NCBI GenBank assembly: GCA_902478055.1
Contig: CABSJL010000018.1
Location: forward strand, 1 to 29,522
DNA length: 29,522 nucleotides
Reading direction: 5' to 3'
Source: an uncultured Veillonella sp.
GTDB lineage: Bacteria; Bacillota; Negativicutes; Veillonellales; Veillonellaceae
Shown: one piece after another, positions 1 through 6,427 of the stretch
Layout: each line of letters begins with the position of its first letter
How positions within the stretch are numbered: position 1 is the stretch's first letter
The notes under the pieces: model-generated
The model's input: only the letters and a program-made list of their open reading frames with translations
The model's database searches: none
Told to the model about the DNA's origin: nothing
Position numbers and translations under genes: made by a program

Positions 1-48
1 GGCCTTCTAAGCCGTGGGTCGGGGGTTCGAATCCCTCCTGGATCACCA
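1..48 (+). tRNA. tRNA-Arg (anticodon TCT), 3' part only
   Basis: The window opens inside a tRNA gene. What remains is the anticodon arm (GGC stem, loop CTTCTAA, GCC), a variable loop, a T arm (GGGGG, TTCGAAT, CCCTC), the 3' acceptor strand CTGGATC, discriminator A and an encoded CCA ending at 48. The loop places TCT at positions 34-36, which reads the arginine codons AGA/AGG. The D arm and 5' acceptor strand lie upstream of the window, so the identity rests on the anticodon alone. Confidence 0.9.
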
Positions 49-56
49 AAGAAATA

Positions 57-90
57 AGCGGATAGCTCGTAATGAGCTATCCGCTTTTTT
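57..90 (+). terminator. Rho-independent terminator after tRNA-Arg
   Basis: A perfect 12-bp stem (57-68 with 74-85), a GTAAT loop and a run of six T ending at 90. It lies 8 nt past the encoded CCA and ends transcription of the tRNA gene. The stem is symmetrical, but the A run on the other side is weak, so it may serve only partly for the toxin gene that converges on it from the right. Confidence 0.85.
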
Positions 91-121
91 GCATTACAAA
101 TCTGTAGTTGTTCTGTAATAT

Positions 122-526
122 TTAAGATTTATCTGATCTTATAGTATTTTCTCGCAACCATTCCGCTAGTTCAGTATTTGTCATATTTCCTGCGGCCACA
201 TTGATAATTAGGTTTTCAACTTCTTGTTGTGAAGCGGGAATATCAAAACCATTGATAATAAGATACACATACATGCTGTGTAGTGCAGTTCGCTTATTGC
301 CATCTGTAAAAGGATGATTATTGGCGATACCATAACATAATTGTGCTGCTTTGTCATAGAGAGATGGATATAAGTCGTTTCCCATAAATGTTTGAAATGG
401 GGTATTTACAGCTGACGCTAAAAGATTCTTATCTCGTACTCCTGAGGAGAGAATAAAGGCTTTCTCTAATTGGTTATGGAACTCATAGATGTCTTGTATG
501 GTGAATTGAATGTTAGGTGTGCTCAT
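122..526 (-). CDS. Doc/Fic-family toxin (death-on-curing type)
   Basis: A 134-residue protein of the Fic/Doc fold. The catalytic signature is HPFTDGNKRTA at residues 71-81. The lysine after GN, where AMPylating Fic enzymes have glycine, is the Doc-type variant; P1 Doc phosphorylates and inactivates EF-Tu, so a kinase-like toxin is the likeliest activity by family analogy. The length fits Doc (about 126 residues). The start ATG overlaps the stop codon of the upstream 53-codon gene (ATGA), the translational coupling expected for an antitoxin-toxin pair. The gene runs convergently toward the tRNA-Arg terminator. Nothing in the motif looks broken, so an active enzyme is plausible. The exact target is inferred, not shown. 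Confidence 0.9.
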   Translation of the reverse strand: MSTPNIQFTIQDIYEFHNQLEKAFILSSGVRDKNLLASAVNTPFQTFMGNDLYPSLYDKAAQLCYGIANNHPFTDGNKRTALHSMYVYLIINGFDIPASQQEVENLIINVAAGNMTNTELAEWLRENTIRSDKS

Positions 527-684
527 TTATTCTCCAATGCTTTATATAGTTTGTAATTACGTTCTAACACTTGTAGCGAAATGTCTTTTATCCGATTTTT
601 TAATTCTTTATTAGTATCACTAGTCATGATGGGGGACTCTTGAGTTGTTTGGAGATTGCCGATTTTCGGATCTTTTAGTGTCAT
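523..684 (-). CDS. Small probable antitoxin upstream of the Doc-like toxin
   Basis: A 53-codon frame read on the minus strand from ATG at 684. It begins MTLKDPKIGN and ends LYKALENK. A strong AAAGGAG ribosome-binding site sits 8 nt before the ATG, and its TGA stop overlaps the toxin ATG by the ATGA arrangement, so the frame is very probably translated. The first half is polar (TTQESPIMTSDTNKE) and the second half looks like a single basic amphipathic helix. It shows no obvious Phd/YefM N-terminal DNA-binding pattern and no Fic-inhibitory (S/T)xxxE(G/N) motif, so the family is not recognised. The antitoxin role is inferred from position and coupling. An internal ATG at codon 20 is an alternative, shorter start without a better ribosome-binding site. 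Confidence 0.75.
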   Translation of the reverse strand: MTLKDPKIGNLQTTQESPIMTSDTNKELKNRIKDISLQVLERNYKLYKALENK

Positions 685-746
685 AGATCAAACTCCTTTA
701 CTATTTATTGACTTTTATATTTCTTATATATTTGACTTTTATATCT

Positions 747-776
747 ATTATATAGGGAATAAATCAATATAAACAA
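747..776 (-). promoter_or_regulatory. Predicted promoter of the antitoxin-toxin operon
   Basis: On the minus strand a perfect TATAAT (752-747) lies 18 nt after a weak TTGTTT -35 (776-771). The start of transcription would fall near 740, placing two 24-bp-spaced TTGACTTTTATAT repeats (about 707-745) in the initial transcribed region, a typical position for an autoregulatory operator. Read from sequence only. Confidence 0.5.
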
Positions 777-914
777 TCTAATTTATAATAAAAAACTCAA
801 AAGTTCAAATTTAATTATCTCCTGAAAACTCAGTATTTATCTATACTCTTGTTGTATAAATCAAATTAATCAAATAAAAAGTCAAAAAAAGTCAAAAATT
901 TTATCTTTGACCTA

Positions 915-946
915 TTGACTTTTTGACTTAATCAGATTATTATAAT
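915..946 (+). promoter_or_regulatory. Predicted clpL promoter
   Basis: A perfect TATAAT at 941-946 is the clear -10. TTGACT at 915-920 is the best -35 but gives a long 20-nt spacer; TTGACT at 923-928 is too close. The CtsR-like heptads overlap the -35 zone, so a bound repressor would occlude polymerase. The non-ideal spacing lowers confidence in the exact -35. Confidence 0.5.
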
Positions 947-1043
947 GTCATAAGGTTGAAGAAACCTAGAAATAAAGCAAGAAATTAAACAGACTTAAAA
1001 AGTCAAACAGATATACTTGTAGTAAAAAAGTGAGGTAATTTAT

Positions 1044-3248
1044 ATGAATAACAATTTCAATAACTTTGGTAGCGATTTCGGTAGCATGAATGATTTGTTC
1101 AATCAATTGATGGGTAACATGGGTGGTTATTCCACAGAAAACCGTCGTTATAAAATTAATGGTCGTGAAGTGACTCCAGAAGAGTTTGCTTTCTATCGTC
1201 AAACTGGTCGTTTACCTTCTAATGAAGAAATGCAAGCTGCTCAAGCTGCACAACAAGGTAAAATGAAACAAGATGGTATCCTTGCTAAGTTAGGTACAAA
1301 CTTAACGCAACAAGCTCGTGATGGTAAACTCGATCCTGTTATTGGTCGTAATAAAGAAATCCAAGAAACAGCAGAAATCTTAGCACGTCGTACTAAAAAC
1401 AATCCTGTACTCGTAGGTGATGCTGGTGTTGGTAAAACAGCTGTAGTAGAAGGCTTGGCACAAGCTATCGTCAATGGCGATGTTCCTGCAGCTATTAAAA
1501 ATAAAGAAATCATTTCCATTGATATTTCCGGTTTGGAAGCTGGTACTCAATATCGTGGTTCCTTCGAAGAAAATATCCAAAACCTTATCAAAGAGGTTAA
1601 GGCTGCTGGTAACATTATCTTGTTCTTCGACGAAATTCACCAAATCTTGGGCGCTGGTTCCACAGGTGATGGTCAAGGTTCTAAAGGTTTAGCAGATATC
1701 TTGAAACCTGCTTTGTCCCGTGGTGAAATGACTGTTATCGGTGCTACAACACAAGATGAATACCGTAACACAATCATGAAAAACGCAGCTCTTGCTCGTC
1801 GTTTCAATGAAGTTAAGGTAAATGCACCATCTCCAGAAGATACTTTCAAAATTTTACAAGGCATTCGTCCATTGTACGAAGCGCATCATAACATTGAATT
1901 GCCAGATGCAGTGTTGAAAGCAGCTGTAGATTATTCTGTACAATACATTCCTCAACGTAGCTTACCAGATAAAGCTATCGACTTGATCGATGTAACAGCA
2001 GCTCACTTGGCTTCCCAACATCCTGTAACTGATATCAAAACATTAGAAGCAGATATTGCAGAAGCTAAGGCAAAACAAGAAGAGTTTGCTCAAAAAGAAG
2101 ATTACGAATCCGCTATTAATGAAAAAATGCGTATTCAAAAATTACAAGAAGAAATCGATAATCACACTGAAAACCAAAAGGTTGTGGCTCAAGTTAACGA
2201 TGTAGCAGAAGCCGTTGAAAGAATGACTGGTATCCCTGTATCTCAAATGGGTGCATCCGATATCGAACGCTTGAAAGACATGAAATCTCGTTTAGAAGCT
2301 CATGTAATTGGTCAAGATAAAGCAGTAGAAGCTGTATCTAAAGCAATTCGTCGTAACCGTGCAGGCTTTGACGAAGGTAACCGTCCAATCGGTAGCTTCT
2401 TATTCGTAGGTCCTACTGGTGTTGGTAAAACAGAATTGGCTAAACAATTAGCACTCGATATGTTCGGTAACAAAGATGCTATCATCCGCTTGGATATGTC
2501 CGAATACAGTGATCGCACAGCAGTTTCCAAATTGATTGGTGCTACAGCTGGTTATGTTGGTTACGAAGATAACTCCAACACATTGACTGAACGTGTTCGT
2601 CGTAATCCTTACTCCATCGTATTGTTCGACGAAATCGAAAAAGCAGATCCTCAAGTTATTACATTACTTCTTCAAGTGTTAGATGATGGTCGCTTAACAG
2701 ATGGTCAAGGTAACACTGTAAACTTCAAAAACACTGTTATTATTGCTACATCTAACGCAGGTTTTGGTTATGGTCAAGATAATGACGATGAAAACAAAGT
2801 AGATGTAATGGAACGTATCGCTCCATTCTTCCGTCCAGAATTCTTGAACCGTTTCAATGCAGTTATCGAATTCAATCAATTGAAAAAAGAAGACTTGAAG
2901 AAAATCGTAGATTTGATGCTTGATCAAGTTAATAAAACTTTAGCTAAAAAAGAAATTACTCTTGATGTAACTGAAGCAGCTAAAGAATTATTGATGGAAC
3001 AAGGTTACGATAAAACTATGGGCGCTCGTCCATTACGTCGTGTTATCGAATCTGAAATCCGCGATAATGTAACTGACTTCTACTTGGATCACATCGATGC
3101 AAAACACTTGCTTGCTGATGTTGTAGATGGTCACATTGTAATTAGCGACAAAGATGCTGCTAATACATCTGATGATAAATCTGCAAATGATAAATCTGCA
3201 GACGACAGCAAACAAGCTGATGATGCTGCATCCAAGGATAATAAATAA
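1044..3248 (+). CDS. clpL: ClpL-type AAA+ chaperone ATPase
   Basis: A 734-residue HSP100/Clp ATPase with two AAA+ modules. Walker A motifs are GDAGVGKT (125-132) and GPTGVGKT (456-463); Walker B motifs are ILFFDEIH (192-199) and a later LFDEIEKA. A charged coiled-coil/UVR-like segment (about 332-378) separates the modules. The Clp N-domain of ClpC/ClpE is absent. Instead there is a short Asn/Gln/Gly/Met-rich start (MNNNFNNFGS) followed by RRYKINGREVTPEEF, hallmarks of ClpL from lactobacilli and streptococci. I see no clear ClpP-binding IGF-type tripeptide, in line with ClpL acting as a ClpP-independent disaggregase. The C terminus is a low-complexity D/S/K/A tail. The GTGAGG site at 1030-1035 supports this start. 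Upstream CtsR-like heptads suggest heat or protein-stress induction. It is monocistronic, ending at the hairpin at 3331-3360. Confidence 0.93.
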   Translation: MNNNFNNFGSDFGSMNDLFNQLMGNMGGYSTENRRYKINGREVTPEEFAFYRQTGRLPSNEEMQAAQAAQQGKMKQDGILAKLGTNLTQQARDGKLDPVIGRNKEIQETAEILARRTKNNPVLVGDAGVGKTAVVEGLAQAIVNGDVPAAIKNKEIISIDISGLEAGTQYRGSFEENIQNLIKEVKAAGNIILFFDEIHQILGAGSTGDGQGSKGLADILKPALSRGEMTVIGATTQDEYRNTIMKNAALARRFNEVKVNAPSPEDTFKILQGIRPLYEAHHNIELPDAVLKAAVDYSVQYIPQRSLPDKAIDLIDVTAAHLASQHPVTDIKTLEADIAEAKAKQEEFAQKEDYESAINEKMRIQKLQEEIDNHTENQKVVAQVNDVAEAVERMTGIPVSQMGASDIERLKDMKSRLEAHVIGQDKAVEAVSKAIRRNRAGFDEGNRPIGSFLFVGPTGVGKTELAKQLALDMFGNKDAIIRLDMSEYSDRTAVSKLIGATAGYVGYEDNSNTLTERVRRNPYSIVLFDEIEKADPQVITLLLQVLDDGRLTDGQGNTVNFKNTVIIATSNAGFGYGQDNDDENKVDVMERIAPFFRPEFLNRFNAVIEFNQLKKEDLKKIVDLMLDQVNKTLAKKEITLDVTEAAKELLMEQGYDKTMGARPLRRVIESEIRDNVTDFYLDHIDAKHLLADVVDGHIVISDKDAANTSDDKSANDKSADDSKQADDAASKDNK

Positions 3249-3330
3249 TCGATAGGCTATCGACACTAACTAATGAATCCCTTACAACTCTCTCCATACA
3301 CAAACTAATGATAGACCTATTGATACTGAG

Positions 3331-3360
3331 AGCACCCCACATAATGTGGGGTGCTTTTTT
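3331..3360 (+). terminator. Rho-independent terminator of clpL
   Basis: Perfect 10-bp stem AGCACCCCAC / GTGGGGTGCT (3331-3340 with 3346-3355), ATAAT loop, followed by T6. It lies about 80 nt beyond the clpL stop; that gap holds short repeated ACTAATGA words but no gene. Confidence 0.9.
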
Positions 3361-3424
3361 GTGTCTTAATATGCATTTTAATATGTGTATTAATAAAGAA
3401 ATTTTGTATACATGACAAAAATCA

Positions 3425-3454
3425 TTGCTAATATATCGATTTATTTAGTATAAT
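3425..3454 (+). promoter_or_regulatory. Predicted promoter of the oxoproline operon
   Basis: TTGCTA (3425-3430), an 18-nt spacer and TATAAT (3449-3454). The spacer contains TATCGA at 3434-3439, nine bases before the -10; the same placement occurs at the first adhesin and ompA-like promoters. Transcription would start near 3461, just before the palindrome at 3473-3484. Confidence 0.6.
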
Positions 3455-3470
3455 CATATCTATAAATTCA

Positions 3471-3487
3471 ATATTCTATAGAATTTA
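3471..3487. promoter_or_regulatory. Palindromic candidate operator in the pxpA leader
   Basis: The 17-bp sequence ATATTCTATAGAATTTA contains the perfect 12-bp palindrome ATTCTATAGAAT (3473-3484). It lies about 18 nt downstream of the -10, between promoter and ribosome-binding site, a good position for a repressor. The identical 17-mer recurs at 25804-25820. The regulator is unknown; no kipR-like gene accompanies this operon. Confidence 0.45.
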
Positions 3488-3519
3488 AAAAAGAGATGAA
3501 GAAAGGGAGGAGATTATTG

Positions 3520-4290
3520 ATGTCACATTATGTAGATCTAAATAGCGATTTAGGTGAAAGTTTTGGCAACTACACATTAGGCATGGATGGTGAAGTGTTA
3601 AATCACGTAACAAGTGCTAATGTTGCCTGTGGATGGCATGCTGGAGATCCTCTCATTATGGATGCTACAGTTCGCATGTGCAAGGAAAAGGGCGTAGCTA
3701 TAGGGGCTCATCCTGGGTATCCTGATTTAATGGGCTTTGGTCGTCGAGCAATGGCAGTCAATCCTGCAGAGGCTAAAGCATATATGATATATCAAGTTGG
3801 TGCATTGCAAGCCTTCTGTGATAGTTATGGCGTTACATTACAACATATGAAATTACACGGTGCTTTTTATAATACCGCATGTGTAACCCCTGCATTGGCA
3901 GATGCTGTATTAGATGGCTTACAAGCGGTAAATCCTAAAATTGCAGCCATGGTGTTGAGCGGTAGCTATATTGCAAAAGAAGCACAGCGTCGAGGCATTC
4001 CTGTAATTCAGGAGGTATTTGCTGATCGTGGTTATACCGATGAAGGTACATTGGTACCTCGTACAGAACCTGGGGCTTTCATAAAAGACCCTCAAGAGGC
4101 TCTTGAACGAGTTCTTATGATGGTTACAGAAGGTAAGGTTGTCACTAATACAGGCAATACTATTGATATTGTAGCTGATTCCGTATGCGTACACGGCGAT
4201 AATCCAGAAGCGATTGCTTTCACAAATTACATCCGTGAAGGCCTTACGAAAGCGGGCGTTACAGTGGCTAATTTCCAAAACCGTAAATAG
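3520..4290 (+). CDS. pxpA: 5-oxoprolinase subunit PxpA (LamB/YcsF family)
   Basis: PxpA with PxpB and PxpC forms the prokaryotic ATP-dependent 5-oxoprolinase, which converts 5-oxoproline (pyroglutamate) to glutamate in the cytoplasm. The family signatures are all present: DLNSDLGE near the N terminus, SANVACGWHAGDP, GAHPGYPD followed by GFGRR, and KLHGAFYN. The 256-residue length from this start fits the family (about 245-255). I chose ATG 3520 because AGGGAGGAG lies 8 nt upstream and translation then begins MSHYVDLN, close to other PxpA proteins. The in-frame ATG at 3496 would add eight residues but lacks a good site. It is the first gene of the operon pxpA, NRAMP-like, pxpB, pxpC, the same gene order as the ycsF-ycsG-(ycsI)-kipI-kipA cluster of Bacillus subtilis, without ycsI and kipR. 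Confidence 0.95.
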   Translation: MSHYVDLNSDLGESFGNYTLGMDGEVLNHVTSANVACGWHAGDPLIMDATVRMCKEKGVAIGAHPGYPDLMGFGRRAMAVNPAEAKAYMIYQVGALQAFCDSYGVTLQHMKLHGAFYNTACVTPALADAVLDGLQAVNPKIAAMVLSGSYIAKEAQRRGIPVIQEVFADRGYTDEGTLVPRTEPGAFIKDPQEALERVLMMVTEGKVVTNTGNTIDIVADSVCVHGDNPEAIAFTNYIREGLTKAGVTVANFQNRK

Positions 4291-4315
4291 TAAAACGGCC
4301 ATTAGAAAATAAGCA

Positions 4316-4398
4316 ATACATAGCAAATACGTAATAAATAGTGAATATGTAGTAAATATGTAGTAAATAGTAAGTACATAATAGATAGTTAATAAATT
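4316..4398 (+). repeat. Imperfect short AT-rich tandem repeats between pxpA and the NRAMP-like gene
   Basis: The 113-nt gap holds variants of GTAGTAAATA / GTGAATAT / GTAATAAATA repeated with an 8- to 12-nt period (for example GTAGTAAATAT then GTAGTAAATAG at about 4350-4371). Nothing resembling a terminator or promoter is seen. It may be replication-slippage sequence in an untranslated spacer. Confidence 0.5.
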
Positions 4399-4415
4399 AT
4401 TGTATGGAGGTTTTT

Positions 4416-5612
4416 ATGAAACCAATTTCAGGTAAAGCAAGTTTATCTGTCCTCTTAGGGGCAGCTTTCTTGATGGCCACGTCCTCTATTGGGCCGGGCT
4501 TTATGTTACAAACGGCGGCATTTACAAATGATTTGAAAGCAGATTTTGCGTTTGCCATCATTGTGTCTGTTATTTTTTCAATTATTGCACAGCTTAATGT
4601 GTGGACAATCATTGGCATATCTAAAATGCGTGGTCAAGATATTGCGAATAAAGTATTGCCAGGACTTGGCTATTTCGTAGCATTCTTGATTTCCCTTGGG
4701 GGCCTTGCGTTCAATATCGGCAACATTGGGGGCGCATCTATGGGCCTAAATATTGTATTTGGTATTGATACAACGACAGCAGCGGCTATCAGTGGTATCT
4801 TGGGTATTCTATTGTTCGCCTCTCCAAAAATGGGTGGGGTACTAGACAACACAGCTAAAATTCTTGGTACTGTTATGCTAGTATTGATTGGCTATGTAGC
4901 ATTCTCTACAAATCCGCCAGTGGCTGAAGCGGTTACTCATGCGGTGGCACCAACGCATTATCCATGGCTTGCAACTATTACCCTTATCGGTGGCACCGTG
5001 GGTGGTTACATTACATTCTCTGGCGGTCACCGCCTCATTGATGCGGGTATTACTGGTCAAGAACATTTAAAAGATGTACGTCGTGCAGCGTTCATGGGTA
5101 TGTCTGTAGATGCAGTGGTTCGTATCTTGTTATTCTTAGCGGTTCTTGGCGTTGTGTCTATGGGCCATGTACTAGACCCTAAAGATCCAGCTGGTTCTGC
5201 ATTCCTTCTTGGTGCTGGTGAAATCGGTCATAAATTATTTGGTATCGTGTTCTTCTGTGCAGCCTTAACATCTGTAGTAGGTGCAGCGTACACATCCGTG
5301 TCCTTCTTAAAAACATTGTTCAAAGTAGTAGAACGCAATGAAAAATTGACTATTATGACATTTATCTTCGTTTCTACATGTATTTTGATTTTCATTGGTA
5401 AACCAGCATCCTTGTTGATTTTGGCTGGCTCCGTAAACGGCTTAATCTTGCCGATTACATTGGCAGTAATGCTCTTTGCTACTCATAAATCTGAAATCGT
5501 AGGAGACTACAAACATAATAAACTGTTATACTATACAGGATGGATTGTAGTACTTGTAACAGCTTACATCGGCGTTACATCCTTACAAGGCATTGCTAAA
5601 TTACTTGGTTAA
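4416..5612 (+). CDS. NRAMP-like membrane transporter of the oxoproline operon (YcsG-like)
   Basis: A 398-residue polytopic membrane protein, about 11 hydrophobic segments, with the NRAMP/APC-type layout. It starts MKPISGKASL; ATG 4416 is preferred because GGAGG (4406-4410) sits 5 nt upstream, whereas ATG 4404 has no site. In metal-transporting NRAMPs the first helix carries DPGN and the sixth MPHN. Here the matching stretches read GPGFMLQTAAFTNDL and GGYITFSGGHRL, so the usual metal ligands are missing. Its place between pxpA and pxpB, as in Bacillus ycsG, makes an importer of 5-oxoproline or a related compound the best guess. That substrate is inference; a cation cannot be excluded. Confidence 0.8.
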   Translation: MKPISGKASLSVLLGAAFLMATSSIGPGFMLQTAAFTNDLKADFAFAIIVSVIFSIIAQLNVWTIIGISKMRGQDIANKVLPGLGYFVAFLISLGGLAFNIGNIGGASMGLNIVFGIDTTTAAAISGILGILLFASPKMGGVLDNTAKILGTVMLVLIGYVAFSTNPPVAEAVTHAVAPTHYPWLATITLIGGTVGGYITFSGGHRLIDAGITGQEHLKDVRRAAFMGMSVDAVVRILLFLAVLGVVSMGHVLDPKDPAGSAFLLGAGEIGHKLFGIVFFCAALTSVVGAAYTSVSFLKTLFKVVERNEKLTIMTFIFVSTCILIFIGKPASLLILAGSVNGLILPITLAVMLFATHKSEIVGDYKHNKLLYYTGWIVVLVTAYIGVTSLQGIAKLLG

Positions 5613-5624
5613 TTTGATAATTAT

Positions 5625-5664
5625 GAAAGTACCATTATTTTCGTTTGAAGGTAATGGTTCTTTC
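5625..5664 (+). other. Long intercistronic RNA hairpin before pxpB
   Basis: Arms 5625-5642 and 5647-5664 pair over 18 positions with one T-T mismatch (5630/5659), two G-T wobbles and a four-base GTTT loop. It starts about 12 nt after the transporter stop and ends about 10 nt before the pxpB ribosome-binding site. What follows is TGGTTTTAGG rather than a proper T run, so it looks like an mRNA processing or stability element or a partial attenuator rather than a full terminator. Confidence 0.7.
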
Positions 5665-5686
5665 TGGTTTTAGGAAGGAGATACCT

Positions 5687-6427
5687 ATGAAACCTATAAT
5701 TTCACCTGTAGGGGATTGCGCTATCTCTATTGATTTTGGTCAAGTCATCGATCCAAAGATTAATCGACATATTCGTCAAACGATAGAGCGAATTCAAGAG
5801 CTGAATCTAGAGGGCATTATTGAATTAGTACCTACCTATTGTGCATTGCTTTTGCAATATGATGCTATGCTATACTCCTATGCAGAATTGTGTAAGATCA
5901 TTGAGCCTACATTGGAGCAGACTGTAACAGATAATGCTAATGAACTTGTTACCGTCGTTGAAATTCCTACCGTGTACGGTGGTGAGTTTGGTCCAGACCT
6001 TGGTTTTGTAGCTTCTCATAATAATCTAACTGAAGATGAGGTTGTAGCCATTCATAGTGGTACTGATTACTTGGTATATATGCTTGGCTTCATTCCTGGT
6101 TTTACCTATTTGGGCGGCATGGATCCACGTATTGCAACACCTCGTTTATCCTCACCAAGAACATTGATACCTGCAGGTTCTGTAGGCATTGCGGGAGCTC
6201 AGACTGGCACGTATCCATCCGACTCTCCAGGGGGCTGGCAAATCATTGGCCGTACACCGGTAACCATGTATGACATGTCTAAGAAACAAGCGGCGCTATT
6301 GAGTGCTGGCGACTATGTGCGCTATGTGCCGATAGATGAAGCGGAATATAATCGTATTAAAGCATTGGGGGCGGATTATGCACCATCCATGTATGAAGTA
6401 GAGGTAGGTGAGTTGCGTGGCTATTAA
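5687..6427 (+). CDS. pxpB: 5-oxoprolinase subunit PxpB (KipI-type)
   Basis: A 246-residue protein with the carboxyltransferase C/D (AHS1) domain of PxpB/KipI. The conserved block GFIPGFTYLGGMDPRI near residues 133-148 is followed by PRLSSPRTLIPAGSVGIAG and the glycine-rich SPGGWQIIGRTP. With PxpC it forms the part of the 5-oxoprolinase complex that works with PxpA. In Bacillus the homologue KipI also inhibits the sporulation kinase KinA; there is no sign that this applies here. ATG 5687 follows a very strong GAAGGAG at 5674-5680, so the earlier in-frame ATG at 5645, which lies inside the hairpin, is unlikely. Its stop overlaps the start region of pxpC. Confidence 0.94.
   Translation: MKPIISPVGDCAISIDFGQVIDPKINRHIRQTIERIQELNLEGIIELVPTYCALLLQYDAMLYSYAELCKIIEPTLEQTVTDNANELVTVVEIPTVYGGEFGPDLGFVASHNNLTEDEVVAIHSGTDYLVYMLGFIPGFTYLGGMDPRIATPRLSSPRTLIPAGSVGIAGAQTGTYPSDSPGGWQIIGRTPVTMYDMSKKQAALLSAGDYVRYVPIDEAEYNRIKALGADYAPSMYEVEVGELRGY

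Larger units (their letters stand above)
707..1007. promoter_or_regulatory. Cluster of CtsR-like heptads between toxin operon and clpL
   Basis: At least eight copies of the word RGTCAAA or its complement lie in this AT-rich divergent intergenic region: 707-713, 731-737, 880-886, 890-896, 906-912, 914-920, 922-928 and 1001-1007. The pair at 880-896 is AGTCAAA-AAA-AGTCAAA, matching the CtsR operator consensus RGTCAAANANRGTCAAA including the 3-nt spacer. The trio at 906-928 is in reverse orientation with an 8-nt period, and 992-1004 forms an inverted repeat GACTT-N3-AAGTC. CtsR control of clpL is known in lactic acid bacteria; binding here is inferred. The stretch 753-875 holds nothing else recognisable. 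Confidence 0.6.

Noticed and set aside
966..1202. 78-codon minus-strand frame across the clpL start
   Set aside because: Opposite to a clear ClpL coding region; hydrophobic only because of AT-rich antisense.
3496..3519. Upstream ATG start for pxpA
   Set aside because: Lies before the AGGGAGGAG site and adds eight residues not expected in PxpA; ATG 3520 fits both site and family.
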